Part shown: positions 33,880 to 42,278 of the stretch, piece after piece
Layout of the letters: every line of letters starts with the position of its first letter
Numbering within the stretch: the first letter of the stretch is position 1
Assembly (NCBI RefSeq): GCF_008084145.1
Contig: NZ_VSDO01000001.1
Location: 882,840 to 946,839, forward strand
Direction: 5' to 3'
Source of the DNA: Paenibacillus faecis
GTDB taxonomy: Bacteria > Bacillota > Bacilli > Paenibacillales > Paenibacillaceae
DNA length: 64,000 nt
Translations under genes and position numbers: made by a program
The notes under the pieces: generated by a model
What the model was told of the DNA's origin: nothing
The model's input: only the letters and a program-made list of their open reading frames with translations
The model's database searches: none

Positions 33880-34254
33880 CATTAATGCTTCATCAGCCAT
33901 CACAGTAGGAGAAAATGAGCATTCTCCGCTCTGGTACTGTCTATGTTAGATTCTTACTTCGGCGTAGCGGGCTGAATCCGGCGACCAAGAGCCTGCCATT
34001 TCCCCGGTCGCCCACGGCAATAGCGGCGTTTTAGGCCGTTATTTCGACCCAATTTTCGTTTTTGAGAAAAATAACGGCCAAAAAGGACCTTACTTCTCTG
34101 GTGCGGGTCCAAAAATCAGGTTTCGGCGCGCTTTTCCCTAAAATAAGGCCGCAAAAGACCGCTATTTCTCACCGAAGGGACGATTTCGACAAAATAGCGG
34201 CGCAAATGGCCTTTATTTTACCTACTCGGCCGTCAAAGGGTACCGGGCTGCCTT
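33880..34254. repeat. Gene-free region with CGCTATTTC-type intergenic repeats, copy 3
   Basis: No gene is supported. GGCCGTTATTTC and GAAAAATAACGGCC (34034-34079) form a long hairpin. GCAAAAGACCGCTATTTCTC followed by GATTTCGACAAAATAGCGGCGC (34151-34205) aligns with 20502-20560. The region adjoins the 3' end of the GH4 gene. Confidence 0.6.
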
Positions 34255-35568
34255 TTAAACATAAAAGTTCGGCAAATAACTGCGATGCGCTTCCAGCATT
34301 TCATCCAGCAGCAGCTTTGCCGTAGAAACCGACGGGACCAACGGATGATGAACCATCGCCTGCAGCGCGAGTCCGCGATCCCCGCTGACCGCGGCGTCGA
34401 TCGCCAGGCTTTCGTACGTCTTTACCGCGTGAAGCAGTCCCTTGATATGCTGCGGCACATGCCGGGGAGCCAGCGGAATCGGGCCGCCGGCGGTGACGAC
34501 GCAATTGATTTCGATGCTGGCGTCCGCCGGAAGGAAATCATAAATCACGCCGTTGGGTACATTCAAGGTTTGAATGTCGTTCCGTCCCGTATAGAGCGAC
34601 TGCATTAAATGGACGGCCGCTTCGGAGTAATAAGCTCCGCCGCGCTGCTCCAATTGCTTCGGTTTCTCCTCCAGCGATTCGTCGGCATACAATTCAAACA
34701 GCTCTTTCTCCACCCGGCTGACGACCTCGGCCCGGGTCCCGTCTTTTTCCAAGGAGGCGATTTGTTCGTTCAGCATTTCGGTCGTCATGTAATAATACTT
34801 CAAATAGTAGGTCGGGATCGCGGAGAGCGACTGCAGAAACTGCGGGTCCCATCCGAGGGTGGGAACGTTTCTCGCCGAGTACTCCTTCTTCCCTCTAAGA
34901 AGCTCCGGCAGCACCTCTTTCCCGTCGACCAGCGCGGAGGTCACCCAATGCAGATGGTTTATGCCGACAAATTCGGGCAATACCCGGCTTTCCGGCGTAC
35001 CGAACGCCTCGGCAAGAAACTTCTTGAAGTTGATCGGTGAGTTGCACAGCCCGACGGTTTTTACGCGGGAGTATTTCGTTACCGCTTCCGTCACCATCCC
35101 CGCCGGATTGGTGAAATTCAGCATCCAGGCTTGGGGAGCCAGCTCTTCGATATCCCGGCAAATCTCAAGAATGACCGGAATCGTCCGCAGCGCCTTGAAC
35201 ATCCCTCCGGGACCGGTCGTTTCCTGCCCGATCACACCGTGCCGCAGCGGGATATGCTCATCCAGCTTTCGGGCTTCCAGCAGACCCACGCGCATTTGCG
35301 TGGTGACGAAGTCCGCTCCCTGAATCGCGGCTCTGCGGTCCAAAGTCAAATGGACTTCGATGGGAAGTCCCGACTTTTTCACCATCCGCTTAGCGAGATT
35401 CCCCACGATTTCCAGCTTGTGCTTCCCCTGTTCGATATCCACCAGCCAAAGCTCCGATACCGGCATTTCATCGTACCCTTGGATCAGTCCTTCCACCAGT
35501 TCGGGGGTATACGACGATCCGCCTCCGATCACCGCGATTTTCACGTGCTTCCGGTTTTGTTCCTTCAT
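34255..35568 (-). CDS. 6-phospho-beta-glucosidase-type GH4 enzyme
   Basis: A 437-residue NAD- and Mn-dependent glycosidase. The N-terminal Rossmann motif is KIAVIGGGSSYTPELVEGL; the metal and substrate residues lie in GLCNSPINFKK (Cys) and VGINHLHWVT (His); TGPGGMFKALRTIPVI and NFTNPAGMVTEA are GH4 hallmarks of the 6-phospho-beta-glucosidase branch (LicH/CelF-like). It hydrolyses phosphorylated beta-disaccharides by redox chemistry. The start overlaps the stop of the kinase gene by four nt, so the two are coupled. No PTS genes adjoin it, so the phosphorylated substrate may come from the kinase. Confidence 0.92.
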   Translation of the reverse strand: MKEQNRKHVKIAVIGGGSSYTPELVEGLIQGYDEMPVSELWLVDIEQGKHKLEIVGNLAKRMVKKSGLPIEVHLTLDRRAAIQGADFVTTQMRVGLLEARKLDEHIPLRHGVIGQETTGPGGMFKALRTIPVILEICRDIEELAPQAWMLNFTNPAGMVTEAVTKYSRVKTVGLCNSPINFKKFLAEAFGTPESRVLPEFVGINHLHWVTSALVDGKEVLPELLRGKKEYSARNVPTLGWDPQFLQSLSAIPTYYLKYYYMTTEMLNEQIASLEKDGTRAEVVSRVEKELFELYADESLEEKPKQLEQRGGAYYSEAAVHLMQSLYTGRNDIQTLNVPNGVIYDFLPADASIEINCVVTAGGPIPLAPRHVPQHIKGLLHAVKTYESLAIDAAVSGDRGLALQAMVHHPLVPSVSTAKLLLDEMLEAHRSYLPNFYV

Positions 35569-36557
35569 TGATTCACCACTCCCTTTTTATCGACAAAAGT
35601 TATTTTCTCAAGCTGTTTCAGCATCCCGGGACCCGCCGCGAAACCCGCCCGATCCATGGCGCTCAGTACGGCGCCGGCGACCGGTTCCATCGTAATCCGC
35701 GTAACCCGCGTCCGGGGCGCTGTCAGACGCACGGTTTCCGCCAAGGCATCCTGCATGAGGCTGGTGGCGCTTTTGGCCAAAACGCTGCCCCCGAGCACGA
35801 CATCAAACGTTTCGTTCTCCATTCCGAGCCTGCGGATCAACGCAGACGCCGCGTTGCCCAATTCACGTCCTTGTTCGGTGAGGTGTGCCGAAGCAACCTC
35901 ATCCCCTTGAGCGGCCGCCTCAAACACCAGTTCCGCCAAATGTAAGGGCGGGACGTAGCCGTTGTCCAAAGCGGCGTCCCTCATCTCCGGTACGCCGGGA
36001 AACCCGGTCGCCCGTAGCACGAGATCTTGAAGCAGCGTCGGTTTGCCCCGTCCGTCCCAAGCCCGGATCGCCGAGCGAAAAGCGAAATTGGCCAAGTCCC
36101 TTCCGGACGCTTGGCCGTCGCCGAACAAATAGCCAAAACCGCCGTATTGCAGTTCTTCCCCCGCCCGGTTCCGGGCGGCCGCGTTAAATCCGGTTCCGCA
36201 GATGACCACCGCTCCGAAGGGCCGGTCCGTTCCCGCCCGCATGGCGATCATCGTATCGCAGGCGATCGACCAGCGGGGGAACCCGAGCCTTGCGATCATG
36301 GGCCGCAGCACCCGGAAATCCGGTTCACGATCCGCTCCGGCAAGACCAAAGAAAGCGTGATCGACCGCCGAGGGGGAGAGTTTCGACTCCGCTAAAGCTT
36401 GCAAACAAGCTGAGGCGATATTTTGCTCCGCTTCCGACGCATGAATCTGATGGTTTCCGTTGCCGGCTATTCCCCGCCCGAGTACATTTCCCTTATCGTC
36501 CACAATCAGGCAGAACGTTTTGCTCCCGCCGGCATCAACGCCCAAAAAATACCCCAT
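35565..36557 (-). CDS. BadF/BadG-type sugar kinase (N-acetylglucosamine kinase-like)
   Basis: A 330-residue ASKHA-fold kinase. Phosphate 1 motif FLGVDAGGSKTFCLIVDDKG opens the protein; AVVICGTGFNAAARN is the phosphate 2/adenosine region and DVVLGGSVLAKS is further downstream. The family includes GlcNAc and glucosamine kinases. ATG 36557 has AAGGAG eight nt upstream and is preferred over ATG 36563 and an upstream frame to 36635 that crosses a terminator. It is coupled by a four-nt overlap to the GH4 gene and lies downstream of an AraC regulator gene. Confidence 0.87.
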   Translation of the reverse strand: MGYFLGVDAGGSKTFCLIVDDKGNVLGRGIAGNGNHQIHASEAEQNIASACLQALAESKLSPSAVDHAFFGLAGADREPDFRVLRPMIARLGFPRWSIACDTMIAMRAGTDRPFGAVVICGTGFNAAARNRAGEELQYGGFGYLFGDGQASGRDLANFAFRSAIRAWDGRGKPTLLQDLVLRATGFPGVPEMRDAALDNGYVPPLHLAELVFEAAAQGDEVASAHLTEQGRELGNAASALIRRLGMENETFDVVLGGSVLAKSATSLMQDALAETVRLTAPRTRVTRITMEPVAGAVLSAMDRAGFAAGPGMLKQLEKITFVDKKGVVNQ

Positions 36558-36585
36558 ACGCATCTCTCCTTCTCCTCCAGCATAC

Positions 36586-36626
36586 AAAACAGGACTATCG
36601 CATTTCCTCTGCAATAGTCCTGTTTT
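36586..36626 (-). terminator. Terminator/attenuator between araC-type and kinase genes
   Basis: A perfect 13-bp stem AAAACAGGACTAT / ATAGTCCTGTTTT with a 15-nt loop. On the minus strand the stem ends in TTTT. It lies between two co-oriented genes and could uncouple them or act as an attenuator. Confidence 0.8.
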
Positions 36627-36637
36627 CTGATACAATC

Positions 36638-37522
36638 TTACTGTTTTTCTTCACCTAACAGCCGTTTTTTCAAGGCGCTCGGCGGCATCCCGATATGATG
36701 CAGAAACAAGCGGTTAAAGTTCGACAGATTGCGGAACCCGCTGGCTTCCGCAATCTCCAGGATGCTGAGGTCCCCCTGTTCCAAAAGACTTACGGCGTAA
36801 TCCAGCCGCAGTTGAACCAGATAGTTCATCGGCGACGTTCCCGCCATTTGACTGAACAAGGCGCTGAATCGCGAAGGGCTTAAATGGACGAGCTCCGCCA
36901 ACTCTTTCAGCGTCCAGGGCCGGGCCAGCTCGGCGTCCATCATCCGGATCACCTGGCGGATCTGGTCCAGGTGCTTGGCCTTCGTGCGCCGCGAATCTCC
37001 GGGGTTCAAGCGACATTTCCGGTTCACCTCGGCCAGAAACAGCAGCAAATGCCCGCGGATGACCGAAGCATGGGAGGGGGAAGCGCTGCTATACTCCAGC
37101 ATCATGGTTTCGATATAACCGCGGAGCGTCGGGCTGGCGGGATGGGTATGGGATATATGATTGGAGAAGCACACTCCCGTTTGCCGAAACGGCTGCATAA
37201 TATCCGGATCATACCTCTGTTCGGGGGCTAAGAGCGTCGGATCGAACATGACGATCACCATTTCCAGATTCTTGCCCTCAAAAGCCCGATGCAAATCGTG
37301 GGAGTCAATCAGAAAGAGATCGCCCCGTTCGAATTGAAATTCTTGACCGTTGATCAAATAAATACCGCTTCCGCCGGCGATCCAGTTGATTTCAAGTGCC
37401 CTGTGCCAATGAAGCCGCTGAAACGAAGGCGTTACCCCGGTGGAGCTGGAGATCGTCAGCGGAAAATGTACCGGCAGCGAGATATGATCCGGCTGGATCG
37501 GTGCAACTGTGGAGCGGTTCAT
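36638..37522 (-). CDS. AraC family transcriptional regulator
   Basis: A 294-residue regulator. An N-terminal cupin sensing domain (HWHRALEINWIAGGSGIYLINGQEF split over residues ~38-62) is followed by the double-HTH AraC domain (WTLKELAELVHLSPSRFSALF and VSLLEQGDLSILEIAEASGF, ending SNFNRLFLHHIGMPPSALKKRL). This is the usual layout of carbohydrate-responsive regulators. ATG 37522 follows GAGGGGGAAC; the frame opens earlier at 37549. It lies upstream of the kinase and GH4 genes and is a plausible activator of them. Confidence 0.9.
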   Translation of the reverse strand: MNRSTVAPIQPDHISLPVHFPLTISSSTGVTPSFQRLHWHRALEINWIAGGSGIYLINGQEFQFERGDLFLIDSHDLHRAFEGKNLEMVIVMFDPTLLAPEQRYDPDIMQPFRQTGVCFSNHISHTHPASPTLRGYIETMMLEYSSASPSHASVIRGHLLLFLAEVNRKCRLNPGDSRRTKAKHLDQIRQVIRMMDAELARPWTLKELAELVHLSPSRFSALFSQMAGTSPMNYLVQLRLDYAVSLLEQGDLSILEIAEASGFRNLSNFNRLFLHHIGMPPSALKKRLLGEEKQ

Positions 37523-37715
37523 TTCTGAGTTCCCCCTCATGGAAATCATACGTAGACCTCTTTTCCCTCATTGAACCACAAAACCCCAATCCTGTACAAC
37601 CGCGCTTTCGGTCCATACCCTATCAAACTATCAAACATATTCTATAGTAACTCCCGGGGGAAATCATAGATTCCCGGGGAGCCGACATCCCTACCGGAAA
37701 GTGAGGTGAAATGCC

Positions 37716-38030
37716 ATGAGTCTGCTGCGATTTTTACTGTATTCTCCGATGCGCCGGCGTATTCGCATCCTTCAAGCCAGGCTGGAGCTGTTGTCCGACC
37801 GGCTCGACCGGATGGAAAAGCGCTTGGAAGAAAGCAGGTTTCCGGACCCGGATACCCGCGAGAAGCTGAGGGCCGCGTTGGGTAAAACCTTGACCCTTCA
37901 AATCGACTCCTCCTTGATTCGGGGGACCTTGGTGTCCGTCCAGTACCATTCGCTCGAATTGCAGGATGAAACCGGACAAAGGATCACGGTTCCCGTATCC
38001 CGGATTACGGCCGTCACTTTCGACGATTGA
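37716..38030 (+). CDS. Small hypothetical protein with coiled coil and Sm-like/DUF2642-type C-terminus
   Basis: A 104-residue protein. Residues 13-45 are charged and heptad-like (RIRILQARLELLSDRLDRME), predicting a coiled coil. The C-terminal half (LTLQIDSSLIRGTLVSVQYH, then LQDETGQRITVPVSRITAVTF) has the beta pattern of DUF2642 or Sm-like spore-associated proteins. The assignment is by pattern only. GTGAGGTG precedes the ATG, and a strong terminator follows. Confidence 0.7.
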   Translation: MSLLRFLLYSPMRRRIRILQARLELLSDRLDRMEKRLEESRFPDPDTREKLRAALGKTLTLQIDSSLIRGTLVSVQYHSLELQDETGQRITVPVSRITAVTFDD

Positions 38031-38052
38031 ACGTTTCACTCTGTGCAAAAAA

Positions 38053-38086
38053 GAAATACCCCCTCGAAAACGAGGGGGTATTTCTC
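38053..38086. terminator. Strong bidirectional terminator
   Basis: Perfect 14-bp stem GAAATACCCCCTCG / CGAGGGGGTATTTC with a 4-nt loop, between the small gene and the minus-strand tRNA pair. Confidence 0.88.
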
Positions 38087-38095
38087 AATAAAGGA

Positions 38096-38168
<73 letters not shown>

Positions 38169-38176
38169 GCGATATA

Positions 38177-38251
38177 TGGTGGAGCGTAGGGGGGTCGAAC
38201 CCCTGACCTCTTCGCTGCCAGCGAAGCGTTCTCCCACTGAACTAACGCCCC
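38177..38251 (-). tRNA. tRNA-Ala (anticodon GGC)
   Basis: A minus-strand cloverleaf with acceptor GGGGCGT and ACGCTCC, including the G3:U70 pair that defines alanine identity. The anticodon loop CTGGCAG gives GGC, and the T-arm has GGTTCGACCCC. The discriminator A is followed by an encoded CCA. It precedes tRNA-Lys by 8 nt in the direction of transcription. Confidence 0.93.
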
Positions 38252-38360
38252 ATATCATTAGCGAACGAAATATAATATACCATGGGGCAGAATAGTTGTC
38301 AACTATAAAAACAAAAAAAGTTAGTTAGCATTGGTCTTTCAAGAATTCCAAGGCGGATTA

Positions 38361-38408
38361 AAAAAGGGATGTCCCCGCCAAATATGTGGCGCCGGGGACA
38401 TCCCTTTT
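38361..38408. terminator. Strong terminator of the fru operon
   Basis: Perfect 15-bp stem AAAGGGATGTCCCCG / CGGGGACATCCCTTT flanked by A and T tracts. It ends fruA on the minus strand and shields the tRNA genes. Confidence 0.9.
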
Positions 38409-38427
38409 CGTACAATATTGAATCCGT

Positions 38428-40359
38428 TTAGCCTTGTGGTTCCGCATTTTTCTTCCAAACGCCGAGCACAAAACCCGAAACAACGGCTCCGATGACTACC
38501 GCGAGCATAAACAGCAAGGCGTGGTTGGCCAGCGCGGCTACGAAGATCCCGCCGTGCGGCGCAGGCACGTTGATTTTCCATAGTTGAGTCAATCCGCCCG
38601 CCACCGCGGAGCCCAGAATACAGGATGTCAGGACACGCAGCGGATCGGAAGCGGCGAACGGAATGGCTCCCTCGGTAATAAAGGATAGGCCCAGAATGTA
38701 GTTGGTAAGGCCCGATTTGCGTTCTTGCTCCGTAAATTTGCGTTTAAAGAACGTCGTGGCCAACGCGATCGCCAGCGGCGGTACCATCCCGCCCGCCATT
38801 ACGGCGGCCATCATTGCTCCATTCGTATTGCCGCTGGAGGTAAACACCCCGATGGCGAAGGCATACGCCGCCTTATTGAACGGACCGCCCATGTCGATCG
38901 ACATCATGCCGCCGAGGATGATACCAAGGATCACCATGTTCCCCGTGCCCAGATTGTTCAATACATTGATCAAGCCTTCATTCATCCAGCTGAAAATCGG
39001 ATCAACCACATAGAACATCACCGTCCCGGCGATCAACAGGCCGAATATCGGATAAAGCAGAATCGGCTTCAAGCCTTCCAAAGTTTTCGGCAAGCCCGCA
39101 AACACTTTGCGCAGCAAAATGACGACATAGCCCGCCAGGAAACCGGCCGCAAGACCGCCAAGGAAGCCCGCGTTCGAGTTGACGGCCATCAACCCGCCGA
39201 CCATCCCCGGCATCAGAGCGGGGCGGTCACCGATACTCATAGCGATGAATCCGGCGAGAATCGGAATCAGGAAATGGAACGCACCGTTCCCCCCGCCGAT
39301 CGTCTGCAGCAGTTGAAACAGCGGACTGCTCTCGCCGGCCACTTGTTCGATCAGAAAGGAGATGGCGAGCAGGATCCCGCCGCCGACGACAAACGGCAGC
39401 ATGTGGGATATCCCGTTCATCAGGTTCTTATAGATGCCGCTGCCGATTCCGGTCTTCTCGCCTTTCTCCGTTACGGCTCCGCCGCCCGCGCTGCGATAAA
39501 TCGGCGCGTCGCCGTTCAGCGCCTTCCGGATCAGTTCCTCGGGCTTGCGGATTCCGTCACTGACCGGACGCTGCAGCACCGGCTTCCCGTCAAAACGGGC
39601 CATCTCGACGTTCTTGTCCGCGGCGATAATCACGCCTTTCGCCCGGCGGATTTCATCCGGGGTCAGCACATTGCCCGCTCCCTCGGAGCCGTTCGTTTCG
39701 ACCCGGATGCTGACGCCCATCTCCTTGGCTTTCTTCTTCAGGGCATCCTCGGCCATAAACGTATGGGCGATTCCCGTCGGGCAGGCGGTTACCGCGATCA
39801 CAAACGCTTCCTCGTCCGCTGGCGCGTCAGCGGCGGCATTCTTAGGAGCCTGGGCTGTTGCCTGCGCCTCCGCCGGCTTCTTCGCTTCCTCCTCGTTCGC
39901 CTGCTTGGCATCGAACAAAGCCGCGACTTCTTCCGGCGTTTTTGTTTCTTTCAGCTTATCGATAAAATCGCTGTCGATCAGCAGCCGCGAGAGCGCGGCC
40001 AGCGTGCGCAGATGGGTGCTTCCGGCTCCTTCCGGGGCGGCGATCATGAAGAACAAGTATGCCGGCTCGCCGTCCAAGGCTTCGAAATCCACACCTTTAG
40101 CGCTTTTCGCAAACACGACGGTCGGTTGGTTGACCGCTTTCGTCTTGGCATGGGGCATGGCGATGCCGCCGCCGATCCCTGTGCTGGACTCGCCTTCACG
40201 CTTCAGGATCGCTTGTTTGAATTCCACCGGATCGTTGATCCGTCCGTTCTTGGCCAAGCTGGCGATCAGCTCATCGATGGCCGCTTCCTTGGTGGTCGCC
40301 GCCAGGTCCATGATCATCGCTTCTTTGATCATCAGGTCCGTAATTCTCATTTTGCTCAC
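38428..40359 (-). CDS. fruA: Fructose PTS transporter, fused EIIABC
   Basis: A 643-residue phosphotransferase permease that imports fructose as fructose-1-phosphate. Order of domains: EIIA (residues 1-150, active His in GGIAMPHAKTK), a ~30-residue alanine/glutamate linker, EIIB (about 185-285, phosphocysteine in AVTACPTGIAHT), then EIIC with about nine membrane helices. The usual fused FruA layout and length are kept. It lies 49 nt after fruK and is the last gene of fruR-fruK-fruA. Confidence 0.96.
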   Translation of the reverse strand: MSKMRITDLMIKEAMIMDLAATTKEAAIDELIASLAKNGRINDPVEFKQAILKREGESSTGIGGGIAMPHAKTKAVNQPTVVFAKSAKGVDFEALDGEPAYLFFMIAAPEGAGSTHLRTLAALSRLLIDSDFIDKLKETKTPEEVAALFDAKQANEEEAKKPAEAQATAQAPKNAAADAPADEEAFVIAVTACPTGIAHTFMAEDALKKKAKEMGVSIRVETNGSEGAGNVLTPDEIRRAKGVIIAADKNVEMARFDGKPVLQRPVSDGIRKPEELIRKALNGDAPIYRSAGGGAVTEKGEKTGIGSGIYKNLMNGISHMLPFVVGGGILLAISFLIEQVAGESSPLFQLLQTIGGGNGAFHFLIPILAGFIAMSIGDRPALMPGMVGGLMAVNSNAGFLGGLAAGFLAGYVVILLRKVFAGLPKTLEGLKPILLYPIFGLLIAGTVMFYVVDPIFSWMNEGLINVLNNLGTGNMVILGIILGGMMSIDMGGPFNKAAYAFAIGVFTSSGNTNGAMMAAVMAGGMVPPLAIALATTFFKRKFTEQERKSGLTNYILGLSFITEGAIPFAASDPLRVLTSCILGSAVAGGLTQLWKINVPAPHGGIFVAALANHALLFMLAVVIGAVVSGFVLGVWKKNAEPQG

Positions 40360-40408
40360 TCTCCTGTTTAATGTCTTCCCAATAAGATCACGATCTTACG
40401 ACGACTGT

Positions 40409-41323
40409 TTACGACCACTGCGAAATTGCGACCTGGCCTTTCAGTTGCTCGATCTTCTCTCCCGTCGCCAAATCGTCGGAGAACGCCGTGGCGCTCCCCG
40501 AAGCGACCCCGGTACGAAACGCTTCCAGCAGATCTCCGCCTTGGGCCAGCGTCCCGACGAACCCGGCGATCATGGAATCCCCGGCGCCTACGGAATTCCG
40601 GACGGTTCCGGACGGAACGTTCGCATGATAGACCTTGTCTCCGGCGATCAGGAAGGCCCCTTCTCCAGCCATGGAGATCAGCACGTGCTGCGCTCCTTTC
40701 TCGAGCAGTTTCCGACCGTAAGTGATGATATCTTCCTTCGATTCCAAAGTCACTCCGAACAATTCCGCCAATTCATGATGATTGGGCTTAATCAGCAAAG
40801 GTCGATGTTCCAGCGCTCTAAGCAGGGCCTCCCCGGTCGTATCGATGACAAACCGGGCTCCGGTTTGCTCGCAGACCGCAATCAGCCGTTCATAAAAACC
40901 GGCACCGAGCGAAGGGGGAACGCTCCCCGACAAGACGACGATATCTTCGCCGTTCAGCGTCGAAAGCTTGTGCAGCAGCGCGGCGGATTCATCCGGTCCG
41001 ATCTTGGGTCCCAGGCCGTTGATTTCCGTTTCCTCACCATGCTTCAGTTTGATGTTAATTCGGGTATCTCCCGAAATTTGCACAAAATCGGTACGTACGG
41101 ACTCTTTATTCAAAAATTGTTCGATAAAACTGCCCGTAAAGCCGCCAAGAAACCCGAGTGCGGTATTCTCCGCGCCGAGTCTGCTCAATATCCGGGATAC
41201 GTTAATCCCTTTCCCGCCGGGAAGCTTCAGATCTCTTTCCATCCGGTTCAAAGTTCCCAGCTTTAAATCTTGAACCTCTACCACATAATCAATAGAAGGG
41301 TTTAATGTCACAGTATAAATCAT
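40409..41323 (-). CDS. fruK: 1-Phosphofructokinase
   Basis: A 304-residue PfkB-family kinase making fructose-1,6-bisphosphate from fructose-1-phosphate. Signatures: MIYTVTLNPSIDYVVEV at the start, KLPGGKGINVSRIL (PfkB motif 1) and NSVGAGDSMIAGFVGTL (PfkB motif 2 with the catalytic Asp). It follows fruR by three nucleotides, so the genes are tightly coupled. Confidence 0.96.
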   Translation of the reverse strand: MIYTVTLNPSIDYVVEVQDLKLGTLNRMERDLKLPGGKGINVSRILSRLGAENTALGFLGGFTGSFIEQFLNKESVRTDFVQISGDTRINIKLKHGEETEINGLGPKIGPDESAALLHKLSTLNGEDIVVLSGSVPPSLGAGFYERLIAVCEQTGARFVIDTTGEALLRALEHRPLLIKPNHHELAELFGVTLESKEDIITYGRKLLEKGAQHVLISMAGEGAFLIAGDKVYHANVPSGTVRNSVGAGDSMIAGFVGTLAQGGDLLEAFRTGVASGSATAFSDDLATGEKIEQLKGQVAISQWS

Positions 41324-41326
41324 ATG

Positions 41327-42073
41327 TTATCCCTCGATTATTTTAGTTTTTCGCCCGATCGGATCTTTCCAAGGCTGAGGCACCGCTTCGGTGATTAATA
41401 CGGCTTCCTCCAGATCGAACAGTTTGGCGAATGTGATTTCACCGAATTTACTGGAATCGGCAAGGACATAGCTGCTGCCGGATAACTCGTGGGCCCGCCT
41501 CTTGATCAGCGCTTCTTCCGGGTCAGGAGTAGTATATCCCATCTTGGGGTCCACCCCATTCGCTCCCAAAAAACATTTGTCAAACCTGAAATTGTCCATA
41601 TTCTGGAGCGCGATGCTGCCTATTACGGCTTTGGTATGCATCTTCATCATCCCGCCGAGCAGATAGCTCCGTATATTTTTGGCTACCAGCGCCTCGACAT
41701 GGGACAGTCCGTTGGTGACAACGGTAATATCCCGCGCTTCAATGTAGGGGATCATGGTTAATGTCGTAGTACCTGCATCCAGATAAATGCATTCTCCGTC
41801 ATTAAGCTGCTTGGCGGCCAAGCGAGCAATGACTTGCTTTTCTTGAACGTTTTTGAGTGTTTTCTCTTCCATTCCCGGTTCGAGGTTTTTTTGCCCCGGC
41901 AGGGCGGCTCCTCCGTGAATGCGCTTTAACAGTTTTCGTTCCTCAAGATCGACAAGATCCCGCCTGACGGTAGATTCCGAGGCACCCAACAGCTCGGTTA
42001 ACTCTTGGAGCCTCACGACGCCACGTTCTTGTAAGCGCTGTAAAATTACTCCGTATCTCTCTTCTGTCAGCAT
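41327..42073 (-). CDS. fruR: DeoR-family fructose operon repressor
   Basis: A 248-residue repressor. The DeoR HTH (RYGVILQRLQERGVVRLQEL, then SESTVRRDLVDLEERKLLKR) is followed by a DeoRC sensor domain with YLDAGTTTLTMIPYIE. ATG 42073 has GGAGG eight nt upstream. It leads the fruRKA operon and probably represses it until fructose-1-phosphate accumulates, as known for the family. A TTCAAT direct repeat lies about 75 nt upstream. Confidence 0.92.
   Translation of the reverse strand: MLTEERYGVILQRLQERGVVRLQELTELLGASESTVRRDLVDLEERKLLKRIHGGAALPGQKNLEPGMEEKTLKNVQEKQVIARLAAKQLNDGECIYLDAGTTTLTMIPYIEARDITVVTNGLSHVEALVAKNIRSYLLGGMMKMHTKAVIGSIALQNMDNFRFDKCFLGANGVDPKMGYTTPDPEEALIKRRAHELSGSSYVLADSSKFGEITFAKLFDLEEAVLITEAVPQPWKDPIGRKTKIIEG
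42030..42043. promoter_or_regulatory. Candidate cre (CcpA) site inside fruR
   Basis: TGTAAGCGCTGTAA matches the cre consensus TGWNANCGNTNWCA at all but one fixed position. It lies ~30 nt into fruR. A roadblock role in carbon catabolite repression is an inference. Confidence 0.4.
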
Positions 42074-42143
42074 AATCAAAACCTCCATCTGCTCCTATAG
42101 TACCATAAAATCATTAAAAAACAACCAAAATATTTCATAATCA

Positions 42144-42159
42144 TTCAATTTCGTTCAAT
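42144..42159. promoter_or_regulatory. Candidate FruR direct repeat
   Basis: Two TTCAAT hexamers with a 10-nt period (42144-42149, 42154-42159) precede fruR. DeoR-type repressors often bind direct repeats spaced by one helical turn. Confidence 0.35.
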
Positions 42160-42278
42160 CTAGTCGTACTTTGTGACCAAACTTTTGCAAATTCAAAATT
42201 ACAGGTACAATAGTGAAGATCAATCAAATTTAAAATAGGCTATAGTTTAGTTTTTGAAGAAAGGAACGAACCGATTCT

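Noticed and set aside
38725..40371. 548-codon ORF opposite fruA
   Set aside because: Antisense shadow; the minus-strand frame is an unmistakable PTS permease.
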